A stretch of 48,236 bases of DNA from an uncultured Clostridia bacterium (GCA_947572415.1 CANPBT010000011.1:1-48236); one strand, 5' to 3'; positions 33,820 through 40,438 are shown, numbered from the stretch's first letter. The notes: a model not told the origin generated them from the letters alone. A program made the numbers and translations.

Positions 33820-34746
33820 ATGAGGTTATATTTTCTTTCCCGCGTGACGGCGGCGCTGAAACTCAACGGCATTTATCTCGGCGTTATAAACGGCTTTGAA
33901 AAGTTTGTCGAGCTCGACCCCGCGGACGGCATATTTGCGGAGGTTATACCCGCGGACGAACTTCAACCCGCAGGGTTTTTCATTAACGAAAATTTTTTGA
34001 ACAATCCTCCCGCCTTTGCGGACGTGTATCTGACCGAGGGCGACGCGATTGTTTATATTAAGGATTTCGCTTTTAAATCGTCGCGAATAGAAGTAATTTA
34101 CCAGACGAGGTTCTGCGGCAACCTCGTAACGGTGTTCTCGCAGGGGGAAACATACCTGTCGGCAGAGGGCGCGGAGTACAGCTTAACGCCCGTTCCGCAG
34201 GAGTTTAAAGCCGTGCGCGCGGAAGAGCGGAAATTAGGCGGGCACGACGTGCTTGCGCTGTACGGCGGCGATTATCTAATTATTATTTCCGATACGGGGA
34301 AGGTGATATTTTCAAACGAGATACGGCGGGCGGAATTCAACGACGAGCTGCGCGCCGACGTGCCCTTTGCTACGTGCACCGCGGCTATAGCGCAATGCGC
34401 GTACGGTTACGACGGCGACGCGCTTACGCTTTTATCGAGCAAAACGGTTGAAACCCGCCCGCCCGAAAACGACGTAATACACTTCGCGTTTTTCGAAAGC
34501 GTGCTCACGCGCGGAAATTTCGCGCGGTACCTCGACGACGAGCTGAAACCGCGCGCAAACGATTTGAAAAGCTACCTCGGGGAATTTGTAAGCGTGGCAG
34601 TGCCGCCCGAAAAGTTTTATTCGGTGCACGGCAACCTGACCGCGGCGGGGCTCGTCTATCCGAAAACGGAAAATCTTTTCGAAATAAAATATTTCGCAGT
34701 CGACTTGACCGACGGAAAAATAAGCAACATCTACCCCGTGGAATAA
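33820..34746 (+). CDS. Conserved-looking protein of unknown function (308 aa)
   Basis: No signal peptide, membrane helix or motif I recognise. The protein looks like all-beta repeats of short strands with acidic turns (FEKFVELDPADGIFAEVIPA, LYGGDYLIIISDTGKVIFS), reminiscent of beta-propeller or carbohydrate-binding folds, but the resemblance is too weak for a name. The ATG has no ribosome binding site within 15 nt and stands 9 nt from a candidate -10 box, the third such case in this window. It is divergent from the SANT-like gene and ends in a strong terminator. Confidence 0.7.
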   Translation: MRLYFLSRVTAALKLNGIYLGVINGFEKFVELDPADGIFAEVIPADELQPAGFFINENFLNNPPAFADVYLTEGDAIVYIKDFAFKSSRIEVIYQTRFCGNLVTVFSQGETYLSAEGAEYSLTPVPQEFKAVRAEERKLGGHDVLALYGGDYLIIISDTGKVIFSNEIRRAEFNDELRADVPFATCTAAIAQCAYGYDGDALTLLSSKTVETRPPENDVIHFAFFESVLTRGNFARYLDDELKPRANDLKSYLGEFVSVAVPPEKFYSVHGNLTAAGLVYPKTENLFEIKYFAVDLTDGKISNIYPVE

Positions 34747-34758
34747 TTTCCCCGCACT

Positions 34759-34789
34759 AAAAAAGGGCGCTTGACGAAGCGCCCTTTTT
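34759..34789. terminator. Bidirectional terminator
   Basis: AAAAGGGCGCTT and AAGCGCCCTTTT pair around GACG, with U-tracts available in both directions. It serves the plus-strand 308-aa gene and the convergent minus-strand gene ending at 34800. Confidence 0.85.
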
Positions 34790-34799
34790 GCAAACTATT

Positions 34800-35753
34800 T
34801 TAGTATTTCGTTACTTCCACCGTCTTAACGATAAGGGGTACCGAAGTCATTGTAAACTGCTTTTCGATATCTCTGCCGTCGTCCTCCGCAAACCTGTCGA
34901 GGCTGTCGACCTTGGTGTCGACCGTAGTCGTGAATTTGCTGATAGTGTCGACGTAGTCGGCAATCGCGTCGGTAAGCGACTGTAAAACCTTTTTCGCGGA
35001 GTCGTTGCGGAGCTCGCCGAACACGCAGTATTTGGTTGCGCTGTACGACGTTGAGCTGCCCATCTGCATAGTGAAAAGGCTCGTCGCGCAGTTATAGCGA
35101 TAATCGTGTTCGAGAAGTTCGCCGAAGCTGTTCTTTATGGTGACCTTCTGGTTTGAATCGCCCTTTTCGTAATACATCATTTTAAGCGCGCCGTAAGAAG
35201 CCGAAAGCGCGCCCGACTCTATTTTATGGTCGTTTTCCGAGAACTCGCCTATAAGCGTTGCAAGCGCGTCGGCAGAGTCGACTTCGGGTTCGCCCTTTTC
35301 GTTGTAGACGGTGCGTTTGAACACCGACGGGGTAAACCCACCCGCTTCGAACATTTCATAGTACGCCGCTTCCTTGCAGTTATTTTCAAGATACTCCGCC
35401 AAGGAGCCGGAAGTATAAGATGCGCTGTAATCGGTCTGAATTTGTTCCGAGCCCGACGAAACAGCGGCGTTATACGAATACGCGCCGCCAACCCAGTCGT
35501 TGTTCTTGTAGTCGTGGATTATGGTATTATCGTAAAATCCGCCGTCGGCAAGCTCGATGAAGTGCTGAACGGTCTGCGGATACATATTTCTGTAAAGGGT
35601 ATACTCCACGTCGTAAGTTTCTTCGAGGAAGCTTATCGATATTTTAACGCGCGGATGTTTTGTTTTAATCGTGCACGCGGACGTTGCGGCGGATACGCCT
35701 ACCAACCCCGCAAGCGCTAACGATAAAATTGCTACTTTGGATTTTTTTGACAT
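34800..35753 (-). CDS. Putative lipoprotein with a divergent cyclophilin-type PPIase domain (317 aa)
   Basis: A signal peptide (KKSKVAILSLALAGLVGVSA) ends in TSAC, a slightly atypical lipobox. The mature part begins like a cyclophilin: TVQHFIELADGGFYDNTIIH matches the family's 'TV.NF..L...GFYDGTIFHR' block, then WVGGAY (family QGG). Near the C-terminal half, SLFTMQMG and YCVFGEL match the 'fsQFFI' and 'HTVFGKV' strands. The catalytic Arg after His is Asp here, and a long insertion (about residues 100-200) separates the blocks, so prolyl isomerase activity is doubtful; a chaperone-like exported role is possible. It lies just downstream of rplL but has its own promoter and a 5' stem-loop. The ribosome binding site is weak (AGGGA). 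Confidence 0.7.
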   Translation of the reverse strand: MSKKSKVAILSLALAGLVGVSAATSACTIKTKHPRVKISISFLEETYDVEYTLYRNMYPQTVQHFIELADGGFYDNTIIHDYKNNDWVGGAYSYNAAVSSGSEQIQTDYSASYTSGSLAEYLENNCKEAAYYEMFEAGGFTPSVFKRTVYNEKGEPEVDSADALATLIGEFSENDHKIESGALSASYGALKMMYYEKGDSNQKVTIKNSFGELLEHDYRYNCATSLFTMQMGSSTSYSATKYCVFGELRNDSAKKVLQSLTDAIADYVDTISKFTTTVDTKVDSLDRFAEDDGRDIEKQFTMTSVPLIVKTVEVTKY

Positions 35754-35780
35754 TGCTTGTCCCTACCGTGATATAAAGTA

Positions 35781-35810
35781 AAGGGTAACCCATTAAACGA
35801 TTACCCTTTC
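35781..35810 (-). other. 5'-terminal stem-loop in the PPIase-like gene leader
   Basis: AAAGGGTAA and TTACCCTTT pair perfectly over 9 bp around a 12-nt loop. The stem begins almost at the predicted transcription start, so the mRNA would start with a hairpin; such structures often protect messages from 5' decay (general knowledge). Confidence 0.5.
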
Positions 35811-35839
35811 ATTTTACTTTTTATTCAATTTATTGTCAA
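35811..35839 (-). promoter_or_regulatory. Promoter of the PPIase-like lipoprotein gene
   Basis: A perfect TTGACA (35834-35839), a 17-bp spacer and TAAAAT (35811-35816) on the minus strand. Confidence 0.8.
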
Positions 35840-35899
35840 TCATTTTTAAAGTCATTTCCCTTTTATTTTGCCTTACGGAAAAATGCTTGCGGTACGCAA

Positions 35900-35939
35900 A
35901 TAAAAAACCCCGCGGTTCAAAGCTCCGAACCGCGGGGTT
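35900..35939 (-). terminator. Strong terminator after rplL
   Basis: AACCCCGCGGTTC and GAACCGCGGGGTT form a 13-bp stem, followed on the minus strand by TTTTATTTG. It ends the rplJL unit, so rpoB is not transcribed from here. Confidence 0.9.
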
Positions 35940-35954
35940 AAATTTGTTTTTGAA

Positions 35955-36332
35955 TTATTCCATAACAGCCGTTGCGCCTGCCGCTTTGAGGTCTGCAACG
36001 ATTTTCTCTGCTTCTTCTTTAGCAACGTTCTCTTTAAGCACGCCGCCCTTTTCAACAGCCTGCTTTGCTTCTACAAGGCCAAGGCCGGTGAATGCGCGAA
36101 CAACTTTGATAACGTCGATTTTCTTTGCGCCGCAATCTTTGAGTACTACGTTGAACTCGGTCTTTTCTTCTGCCGCCGCTGCGGGAGCTGCGCCTGCCGC
36201 GGGAGCCGCCGCTACTGCTACGGGAGCCGCTGCGGATACGCCGAATTCTTCTTCAAGCGCCTTTACAAGCTCGTTGAGCTCTAATACGGTCATGGATTTA
36301 ACTTCTTCAATAAACTTTTTAACGTCTGCCAT
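35955..36332 (-). CDS. rplL: 50S ribosomal protein L7/L12
   Basis: Stalk protein that recruits and activates translation GTPases. It has 125 aa: an N-terminal dimerisation helix region ([20 protein letters not shown]), an Ala/Pro-rich hinge ([20 protein letters not shown]) and the conserved C-terminal domain ([34 protein letters not shown]). Start set at ATG 36330-36332 with AGGAG 10 nt upstream; the frame is open further upstream but without support. It is 85 nt from rplJ in the same transcript. Confidence 0.98.
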   Translation of the reverse strand: MADVKKFIEEVKSMTVLELNELVKALEEEFGVSAAAPVAVAAAPAAGAAPAAAAEEKTEFNVVLKDCGAKKIDVIKVVRAFTGLGLVEAKQAVEKGGVLKENVAKEEAEKIVADLKAAGATAVME

Positions 36333-36417
36333 TTTTAAAATTCTCCTGAAATTTTTATAATTAATATTTTTTTGCGTTTTTATCGGGCAACGCAACCCTT
36401 AATTTTTGTTTTTAAGC

Positions 36418-36939
36418 TTAGCCTTTCTGCTGTGCAATACCGTTGAGTACCCTTACGATACCGGACAACAGATTGTTGAGCACGCCTGCGAAGTTTGCAA
36501 CGGGCGCCTGCATCGAGCCGAGCATCTTTGCAACCAGCTCTTCCCTCGAAGGCATGGAAGCGAGTGCTTTTGCGCCTGCCTTGTCAACGTAAGAGTTATC
36601 GACGAACGCGCTCTTTACAACGATTTTACCGTCGTAAGTTTTAGCGGCTTCCGTCATAAGCTTTGCTGCGCAGGTTTCGTCCGCGCCGAAAGCAACTGCC
36701 GTAGGGCCGTTGAGGTCAGCGTCGAAATCTTTAAATCCCAAGTCGTTGAAAGCTTTTCTTACAAGCGTGTTTTTGTAAACTTTGTATTCGCAGTTAGCCT
36801 GTCTGCATTTGTTACGAAGTTCGGAAACTTCCGCAACGGTTAACTTATTGTAGTCCACCAGAACGACAGATTTAGCGTCTTTAATCTTGTTGATAATTTC
36901 TTCAACAACAACTTTTTTAGCTTCAAAATTAGCCGACAA
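36418..36939 (-). CDS. rplJ: 50S ribosomal protein L10, TTG start
   Basis: L10 anchors the L7/L12 dimers to the ribosome and represses its own mRNA by binding the leader. With TTG at 36937-36939 it is 173 aa, the usual length, and begins LSANFEAKKVVVEEI. AAAGGAGG lies 8 nt before this TTG. The ATG at 36964-36966 would put the ribosome binding site inside the coding region, so it is rejected. Conserved features are VLVDYNKLTVAEVSELRNKCR, YKVYKNTLVRKAF and LNGPTAVAFG. First gene of the rplJL transcript, with its own promoter, leader and attenuator. Confidence 0.96.
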   Translation of the reverse strand: MSANFEAKKVVVEEIINKIKDAKSVVLVDYNKLTVAEVSELRNKCRQANCEYKVYKNTLVRKAFNDLGFKDFDADLNGPTAVAFGADETCAAKLMTEAAKTYDGKIVVKSAFVDNSYVDKAGAKALASMPSREELVAKMLGSMQAPVANFAGVLNNLLSGIVRVLNGIAQQKG

Positions 36940-37089
36940 ATTTATTACCTCCTTTATCCCGTTCACGCATTTCTTTTTCTTCGAAAAACAAATGCCGTGA
37001 TTTTAAAATGCGGTAGCGAAAACGCTTAACGCGTGAAATCAATCCCCGCTTGCGTTTTCCGACATTTATTTTTCCGGAATATATTAATC

Positions 37090-37129
37090 AAAAAAACAAT
37101 TCCTTGCGCTTAGAGTGACGCAAGGAATT
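37090..37129 (-). terminator. Attenuator-type terminator in the rplJL leader
   Basis: AATTCCTTGCG and CGCAAGGAATT form an 11-bp perfect stem followed on the minus strand by G and seven T. It lies between the L10-binding leader and rplJ, as expected for a premature terminator that responds to L10(L12)4 binding or tunes the RNA level. Confidence 0.8.
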
Positions 37130-37216
37130 AAAATAATCGCTTATCGTAATTACCCGTCACCTGAGCGGGGTATTGAGCTTGAAGCACCCGCCGTCTTCGG
37201 CACAGAAATTATTTAC
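37130..37216 (-). ncRNA. L10 leader (ribosomal protein autoregulatory mRNA structure)
   Basis: On the minus strand the segment around 37150-37205 reads GCCGAAGACGGCGGGTGC, then TACCCCGCTCAGGTGACGGG. These match the conserved bulge and kink-turn core I know from Firmicutes L10 leaders (GCCGNAGACNG, GGUGC, and CCNGCUGAGGU-type pairing). L10(L12)4 binds such structures and lowers expression of rplJL. It sits between the promoter and the attenuator. The 303-nt gap 36967-37269 holds this leader, the attenuator, the promoter and a further stem near 37018-37059 (GAAAACGC/GCGTTTTC). Confidence 0.8.
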
Positions 37217-37222
37217 TTTGTC

Positions 37223-37251
37223 ATTATAGCCGTTTCTTCAACGAAAGTCAA
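37223..37251 (-). promoter_or_regulatory. Promoter of rplJL
   Basis: TTGACT (37246-37251), a 17-bp spacer and a perfect TATAAT (37223-37228) on the minus strand. It lies 19 nt past the stop of the 159-aa gene and lets rplJL be expressed apart from rplKA. Confidence 0.85.
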
Positions 37252-37269
37252 ACGATTTTTAATCTGTTT

Positions 37270-37749
37270 TTATATTTTAAATTCTTTTTTCAAATTCAAA
37301 GTCATAAACTTGTACTCGTTTAACGCATGTTCTTTTTCGCCTATCCCTATCAGCTTAACGCACTTCTCAACCACTTCGTATATATATTCGTAATATTTTT
37401 CTTTTTTATTGGATGAATTTATTTTTTCTACTATTAACGGCGCAACCGAATAATACTCCTCTACAAGCGCACGCCCCTCTTGCGTCGATTTAAGATAGGT
37501 ATCGCGAAAACTTCTAAGCACTGTCAACTCTTCGCAGTCATCCGCTTTGCCCATAAAATCCACGCACGCGGACGTAAGAAAACAACCGCTGCCTCCACCG
37601 CTTTTGTAAGTGTTTGGTTCAAACTTATTACACGAGCCGTTTTCCGTCACATATTTGTTTAACAATGTGCACCCGTAAAGGGTAGGCTGTAACAACCGCT
37701 TTTGTTCATAAGACCTGCTGAAATACAGGCAATCCTTGCAATAACCCAT
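37270..37749 (-). CDS. CFI-box-like Cys-rich protein of unknown function (159 aa)
   Basis: The N-terminus holds a probable zinc-binding set (C4, C7, C27, C40: YCKDCLYF, YGCTLLN, CNKFEP). The middle matches the block I associate with CFI-box-type proteins: CFLTSACVDFMG, DDCEELTVLRSFRD, then GRALVEEYYSVAPLIVEKI. The C-terminal 50 residues are helical. The biochemical role is unknown. GGAG lies 8 nt before the ATG. It sits between rplA and rplJ, transcribed from a consensus promoter whose start region is covered by a perfect palindrome, and is divergent from an XRE-type regulator. It is therefore probably repressed by that regulator; the pair looks like a regulated two-gene cassette. Confidence 0.75.
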   Translation of the reverse strand: MGYCKDCLYFSRSYEQKRLLQPTLYGCTLLNKYVTENGSCNKFEPNTYKSGGGSGCFLTSACVDFMGKADDCEELTVLRSFRDTYLKSTQEGRALVEEYYSVAPLIVEKINSSNKKEKYYEYIYEVVEKCVKLIGIGEKEHALNEYKFMTLNLKKEFKI

Positions 37750-37772
37750 TTCAATTTCTCCGTTGTTATATT

Positions 37773-37796
37773 ATTTGCACCTATATAGGTGCAAAT
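37773..37796. promoter_or_regulatory. Perfect palindromic operator, site 1
   Basis: A 24-nt perfect inverted repeat with half-site ATAGGTGCAAAT. It lies immediately downstream of the -10 box of the minus-strand promoter, over the predicted transcription start, so a bound repressor would block it. The divergent XRE-type protein is the obvious candidate. Confidence 0.8.
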
Positions 37797-37798
37797 TT

Positions 37799-37827
37799 AT
37801 TATATTAATTGCGTATAATAATGTCAA
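37799..37827 (-). promoter_or_regulatory. Consensus promoter of the CFI-box-like gene
   Basis: A perfect TTGACA (37822-37827), a 17-bp spacer and a perfect TATAAT (37799-37804) on the minus strand. It is the only promoter in the window that matches sigmaA at all 12 positions. A TATAAT on the plus strand (37814-37819) inside it may serve the divergent regulator, with a poor -35. Confidence 0.85.
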
Positions 37828-37830
37828 GCG

Positions 37831-37852
37831 TTTGTGCTAAAATAGGTGCAAA
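37831..37852. promoter_or_regulatory. Degenerate operator, site 2
   Basis: The right half (ATAGGTGCAAA) is identical to that of site 1; the left half (TTTGTGCTAAA) is degenerate. It ends 7 nt before the regulator's ATG, so weaker binding here could tune the regulator's own expression. Confidence 0.65.
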
Positions 37853-37859
37853 AATTTTT

Positions 37860-38084
37860 ATGAATACGGAAATCGAAAAGCGCATAGGCAAAAATATAAA
37901 AGTTTTAAGGGAAAGCGCGGGAATAACTCAGGATTTATTGGCAGTCAAATTGCAGCTTAGCGGCTGCGATATTACAAGAAGCGCGGTTGCGAAAATAGAA
38001 GTCGGGCAACGGCATATTTATCCCGACGAAATTATTTTAATAAAGCAAATATTAAAAGTTGAATACGATGATATATTCAAATAA
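37860..38084 (+). CDS. XRE-family helix-turn-helix transcriptional regulator (74 aa)
   Basis: Small cytosolic DNA-binding protein made up almost wholly of one Cro/C1-type HTH: IGKNIKVLRESAGITQDLLA (helices 1-2), then DITRSAVAKIEVGQRHI (recognition helix and following turn) and YPDEIILIKQIL. Start set at ATG 37860-37862; the frame is open from 37809, but that would run through the operator. The only ribosome-binding candidate is AGGTG, part of operator site 2, so repressor and ribosome would compete for the same sequence. Divergent from the CFI-box-like gene. Predicted to bind sites 1 and 2. Confidence 0.85.
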   Translation: MNTEIEKRIGKNIKVLRESAGITQDLLAVKLQLSGCDITRSAVAKIEVGQRHIYPDEIILIKQILKVEYDDIFK

Positions 38085-38112
38085 AAAAACGGAGACGATG
38101 CTCCGTTTTTTA
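38084..38112 (+). terminator. Terminator after the XRE regulator
   Basis: AAAAAACGGAG and CTCCGTTTTTT pair around a 6-nt loop and give a U-tract on the plus strand. It overlaps the stop codon. Confidence 0.85.
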
Positions 38113-38166
38113 TTTGATTTTTAGGCTTAGCCCGTGAAGGCTGAATTTTGGATAAATTACGCCGCA

Positions 38167-38208
38167 AATGCGACAAGGCGGAATTGACTTCTGCCGTTAA
38201 GTCGCATT
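38167..38208. repeat. Long imperfect hairpin, possible dispersed element
   Basis: AATGCGAC and GTCGCATT enclose a second stem (GGCGG with CTGCC). It lies in the 175-nt gap between the regulator and rplA. It shares the 9-mer GACAAGGCG with the gap between rplK and nusG, so both may contain parts of one dispersed repeat family. Confidence 0.4.
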
Positions 38209-38221
38209 ACGACCGCGTTAA

Positions 38222-38258
38222 TCACGAAAAATTTGCAAAGCAAATTTTTGTGAGTTTT
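38222..38258. terminator. AT-rich hairpin downstream of rplA, probably a bidirectional terminator
   Basis: TCAC-AAAAATTTGC pairs with GCAAATTTTT-GTGA around AAA, with one bulge; on the plus strand it is followed by AGTTTTTTT. On the minus strand the T-run forms the 3' arm of the stem, and rplA stops 6 nt upstream of it. Confidence 0.65.
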
Positions 38259-38259
38259 T

Positions 38260-38949
38260 TTAGCCTTTGTTGTAGGTGACTTTTACGCCGGGGCCCATTG
38301 TAGCGGCAAGAGTTACACTCTTGATATACTGTCCCTTTGCTGCCGCGGGCTTTGCCTTGACTACCGCGTCCATAAGCGCGTTGAAGTTTTCGGCAAGCTT
38401 TTCGGCCCCGAACGACTTCTTGCCGATAGGGCAGTGAATGATAGCCGTTTTATCCAGACGGTATTCAACCTTACCTGCTTTAACTTCCTGAACAGCCTTG
38501 GCAACGTCCATAGTAACCGTGCCGGACTTGGGGTTGGGCATAAGACCTTTGGGGCCGAGGATACGACCGATACGTCCTACCATACCCATCATGTCGGGTG
38601 TGGTAATCATAACGTCGAAATCGAACCAGTTGTCTTTTTGTATCCTCTGAATGGTTTCTTCCGCGCCGACGAAGTCCGCGCCCGCTGCCTGCGCCGCGTC
38701 AGCCTTGTCGCCTTTCGCGATTACGAGCACTTTTTTGGTTTTACCCGTGCCGTTGGGAAGTACCAGAACGCCGCGCACCTGCTGGTCCGCCTGTCTGGGG
38801 TCTACGCCCAAACGAATATGAATTTCGATAGTTTCGTCAAATTTCGCTTTCGCCGTTTCAAGGACGGTTTTGATAGCCTCGTTTACTTCGTAAGACTTGG
38901 ACCGGTCGTAGCTCTTTATGCTTTCTGCGTATTTCTTAGCAAGTTTCAT
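38260..38949 (-). CDS. rplA: 50S ribosomal protein L1
   Basis: L1 stalk protein that helps release deacylated tRNA. At 229 aa it is a standard length, with [58 protein letters not shown] and an ending in [18 protein letters not shown]. It begins 3 nt after rplK; its ribosome binding site is formed by rplK's last two Glu codons (GAGGAG). Cotranscribed with rplK. Confidence 0.98.
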   Translation of the reverse strand: MKLAKKYAESIKSYDRSKSYEVNEAIKTVLETAKAKFDETIEIHIRLGVDPRQADQQVRGVLVLPNGTGKTKKVLVIAKGDKADAAQAAGADFVGAEETIQRIQKDNWFDFDVMITTPDMMGMVGRIGRILGPKGLMPNPKSGTVTMDVAKAVQEVKAGKVEYRLDKTAIIHCPIGKKSFGAEKLAENFNALMDAVVKAKPAAAKGQYIKSVTLAATMGPGVKVTYNKG

Positions 38950-38952
38950 AAT

Positions 38953-39378
38953 TTACTCCTCCACCGTTACGCCCATAGAACGGGCGGTTCCCTTGACCAT
39001 GCTCTTAGCCGCGTCCAGATCGGAGCAGTTAAGGTCGGGCATCTTCGTCTTTGCGATTTCCTCAACCTGCGCTTTGGTAAGCTTGCCCACCTTATCCCTG
39101 TTGGGGCGCGCGCTCGCCGTGTCTATACCCAGCGCCTTTTTGATAAGCACGGGCGTAGGGGGCGTTTTGAGGATGAACGTGAAGCTTCTGTCCTGATAAA
39201 TGGTTACTACGCAGGGGATAATAAGCCCTGCCTGGCCTGCCGTTTTTGCATTGAATTCCTTAGTAAAGCCGGGTATGTTGATACCGTGGGGGCCCAGCGT
39301 AGAACCTACGGGGGGCGCGGGGGTTGCTTTACCGGCAGGAAGCTGCAATTTAACTACCGCAGTGATTTTCTTTGCCAT
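38953..39378 (-). CDS. rplK: 50S ribosomal protein L11
   Basis: Part of the GTPase-associated centre; binds 23S rRNA and is needed for RelA-type stringent sensing. It has 141 aa with the Pro-rich N-terminal domain ([35 protein letters not shown]) and the RNA-binding C-terminal domain ([10 protein letters not shown]). CGGAGG lies 8 nt before the ATG. It heads the rplKA unit and is separated from nusG by 267 nt. Confidence 0.98.
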   Translation of the reverse strand: MAKKITAVVKLQLPAGKATPAPPVGSTLGPHGINIPGFTKEFNAKTAGQAGLIIPCVVTIYQDRSFTFILKTPPTPVLIKKALGIDTASARPNRDKVGKLTKAQVEEIAKTKMPDLNCSDLDAAKSMVKGTARSMGVTVEE

Positions 39379-39447
39379 AAAAATTCCTCCGTGTGGTTAA
39401 AACGAATACGCCTTAAAGATTTGACGTAATCTCCCACAAAATAAGTT

Positions 39448-39476
39448 CACAAAAATTTGACCTGCAAATTTTTCAT
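39448..39476 (-). repeat. AT-rich hairpin in the rplK leader, sister of the one after rplA
   Basis: AAAAATTTG and CAAATTTTT surround a 5-nt loop; the same two arms occur at 38227-38249. On the minus strand TTTTTGTGAACTTATTTTG follows, so it could act as a weak terminator or attenuator in the leader of rplKA. Confidence 0.5.
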
Positions 39477-39514
39477 GATGGTATAAAGACGAAAACAAAA
39501 ACCGTTTCGGCATT

Positions 39515-39543
39515 ATCATATTTATAAAAACGCAGAGATGCAA
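39515..39543 (-). promoter_or_regulatory. Candidate promoter of rplKA
   Basis: TTGCAT (39538-39543), a 17-bp spacer and TATGAT (39515-39520) on the minus strand. It would give a leader of about 130 nt containing the AT-rich hairpin. Confidence 0.55.
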
Positions 39544-39645
39544 GCAAGACAAGGCGAACGGGCATTTACGAGGGGAGCATACATTGACGTTTGCAACCCG
39601 GAGTAAAGCGGAGTTCAACGATGTATTGCGCCGCATATATGCGTT

Positions 39646-40179
39646 TTAAGAATCAAGTTTTTTGATTTGGATATACTCAACTTCAACGTCCGTATTTCTG
39701 CCGAACATCTGTATGTTGAGCTTAGCTTTGTGCGCGATATCGTTCAGCTCGGTTATAGTGCCTTCGAAGCCTTCGAGAGGGCCCGACTCGACCGCAACCT
39801 TGTCACCGATGGAAAATTCGCCCGTGGCGACCGTGTCCTCGAGGCGCATTTTGCGGATTTCCGCCTCTTTCAGGGGTATCGGTCTGCCCTGCGGGCCTAC
39901 GAAGCCCGTAACGCCGCGCGTGTTGGTTATCCAGTACCAGAGCTGGTTCGAGTAAATCATTTTAATGAAAACGTAACAGGGCAACAGCTTACGCTCGACA
40001 AGCTTACGCTTGCCGTTTTTTTCCTCTATCGTCTGCTCCATAGGTATCTTGACGTCGAACACCATATTTTGCAGATTATTGTTTTCGATAAGCCGCTCAA
40101 GGTTATCCTTGACCATAGACTCGTAGCCGGCGTAAGTATGAAGAATATACCAGCACGGCGTAGTAGTAACGTCTACCAT
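39646..40179 (-). CDS. nusG: Transcription termination/antitermination factor NusG
   Basis: Binds RNA polymerase and couples it to the ribosome or Rho. It has 177 aa: the N-terminal NGN domain (WYILHTYAGYESMVKDNLER, LLPCYVFIKM, VTGFVGPQGRPIPL) and a C-terminal KOW domain (FSIGDKVAVESGPLEGFEGT). It begins 1 nt after the secE stop; its GGAG ribosome binding site is in the last codons of secE, so translation is coupled. Confidence 0.98.
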   Translation of the reverse strand: MVDVTTTPCWYILHTYAGYESMVKDNLERLIENNNLQNMVFDVKIPMEQTIEEKNGKRKLVERKLLPCYVFIKMIYSNQLWYWITNTRGVTGFVGPQGRPIPLKEAEIRKMRLEDTVATGEFSIGDKVAVESGPLEGFEGTITELNDIAHKAKLNIQMFGRNTDVEVEYIQIKKLDS

Positions 40180-40180
40180 T

Positions 40181-40423
40181 TTATTCTCCGATACCTTTTA
40201 TGTTGGTGATAAGGTTCAAAAGTTCCTGCAAGCCGTAATTGATTGCCGTGACGAACACGGTAAATACGAGCACGACCACAAGTACGACGCAAGTCGCCTT
40301 TACCACTTTCGGAAAGCTCGGCCAGGTTACCCTTTTCAGCTCGGAAAAGGTTTCCTTTAATTTTCTGCCCATTCTTACGAAAATGTTGGGCTTTTTGACC
40401 TTGTTATCGTTTTTCTGCGCCAT
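40181..40423 (-). CDS. secE: Preprotein translocase subunit SecE
   Basis: Essential clamp of the SecYEG export channel. It has 80 aa, with one C-terminal membrane helix (about 42-65) preceded by the conserved amphipathic region LKETFSELKRVTWPSFPKVV. It lies in the standard rpmG-secE-nusG order, 15 nt after rpmG. Confidence 0.97.
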   Translation of the reverse strand: MAQKNDNKVKKPNIFVRMGRKLKETFSELKRVTWPSFPKVVKATCVVLVVVLVFTVFVTAINYGLQELLNLITNIKGIGE

Positions 40424-40438
40424 AATAACTCCCCTAAA

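Larger units (their letters stand above)
39379..39645 (-). other. Long gap between nusG and rplK: promoter, AT-rich hairpin, possible repeat
   Basis: 267 nt without a gene in a cluster where the spacing is otherwise short. It holds a candidate promoter (39515-39543) and, on the minus strand downstream of it, an AT-rich hairpin (39448-39476). The upstream part (39544-39640) contains no ORF; it shares a 9-mer with the gap next to rplA and ends in an imperfect CGCATATATGCG palindrome near nusG. I see no canonical L11 leader. Confidence 0.5.

Noticed and set aside
36940..36966. ATG start nine codons upstream for rplJ
   Set aside because: The strong ribosome binding site lies inside that extension; TTG at 36937-36939 gives the family's normal N-terminus and length.
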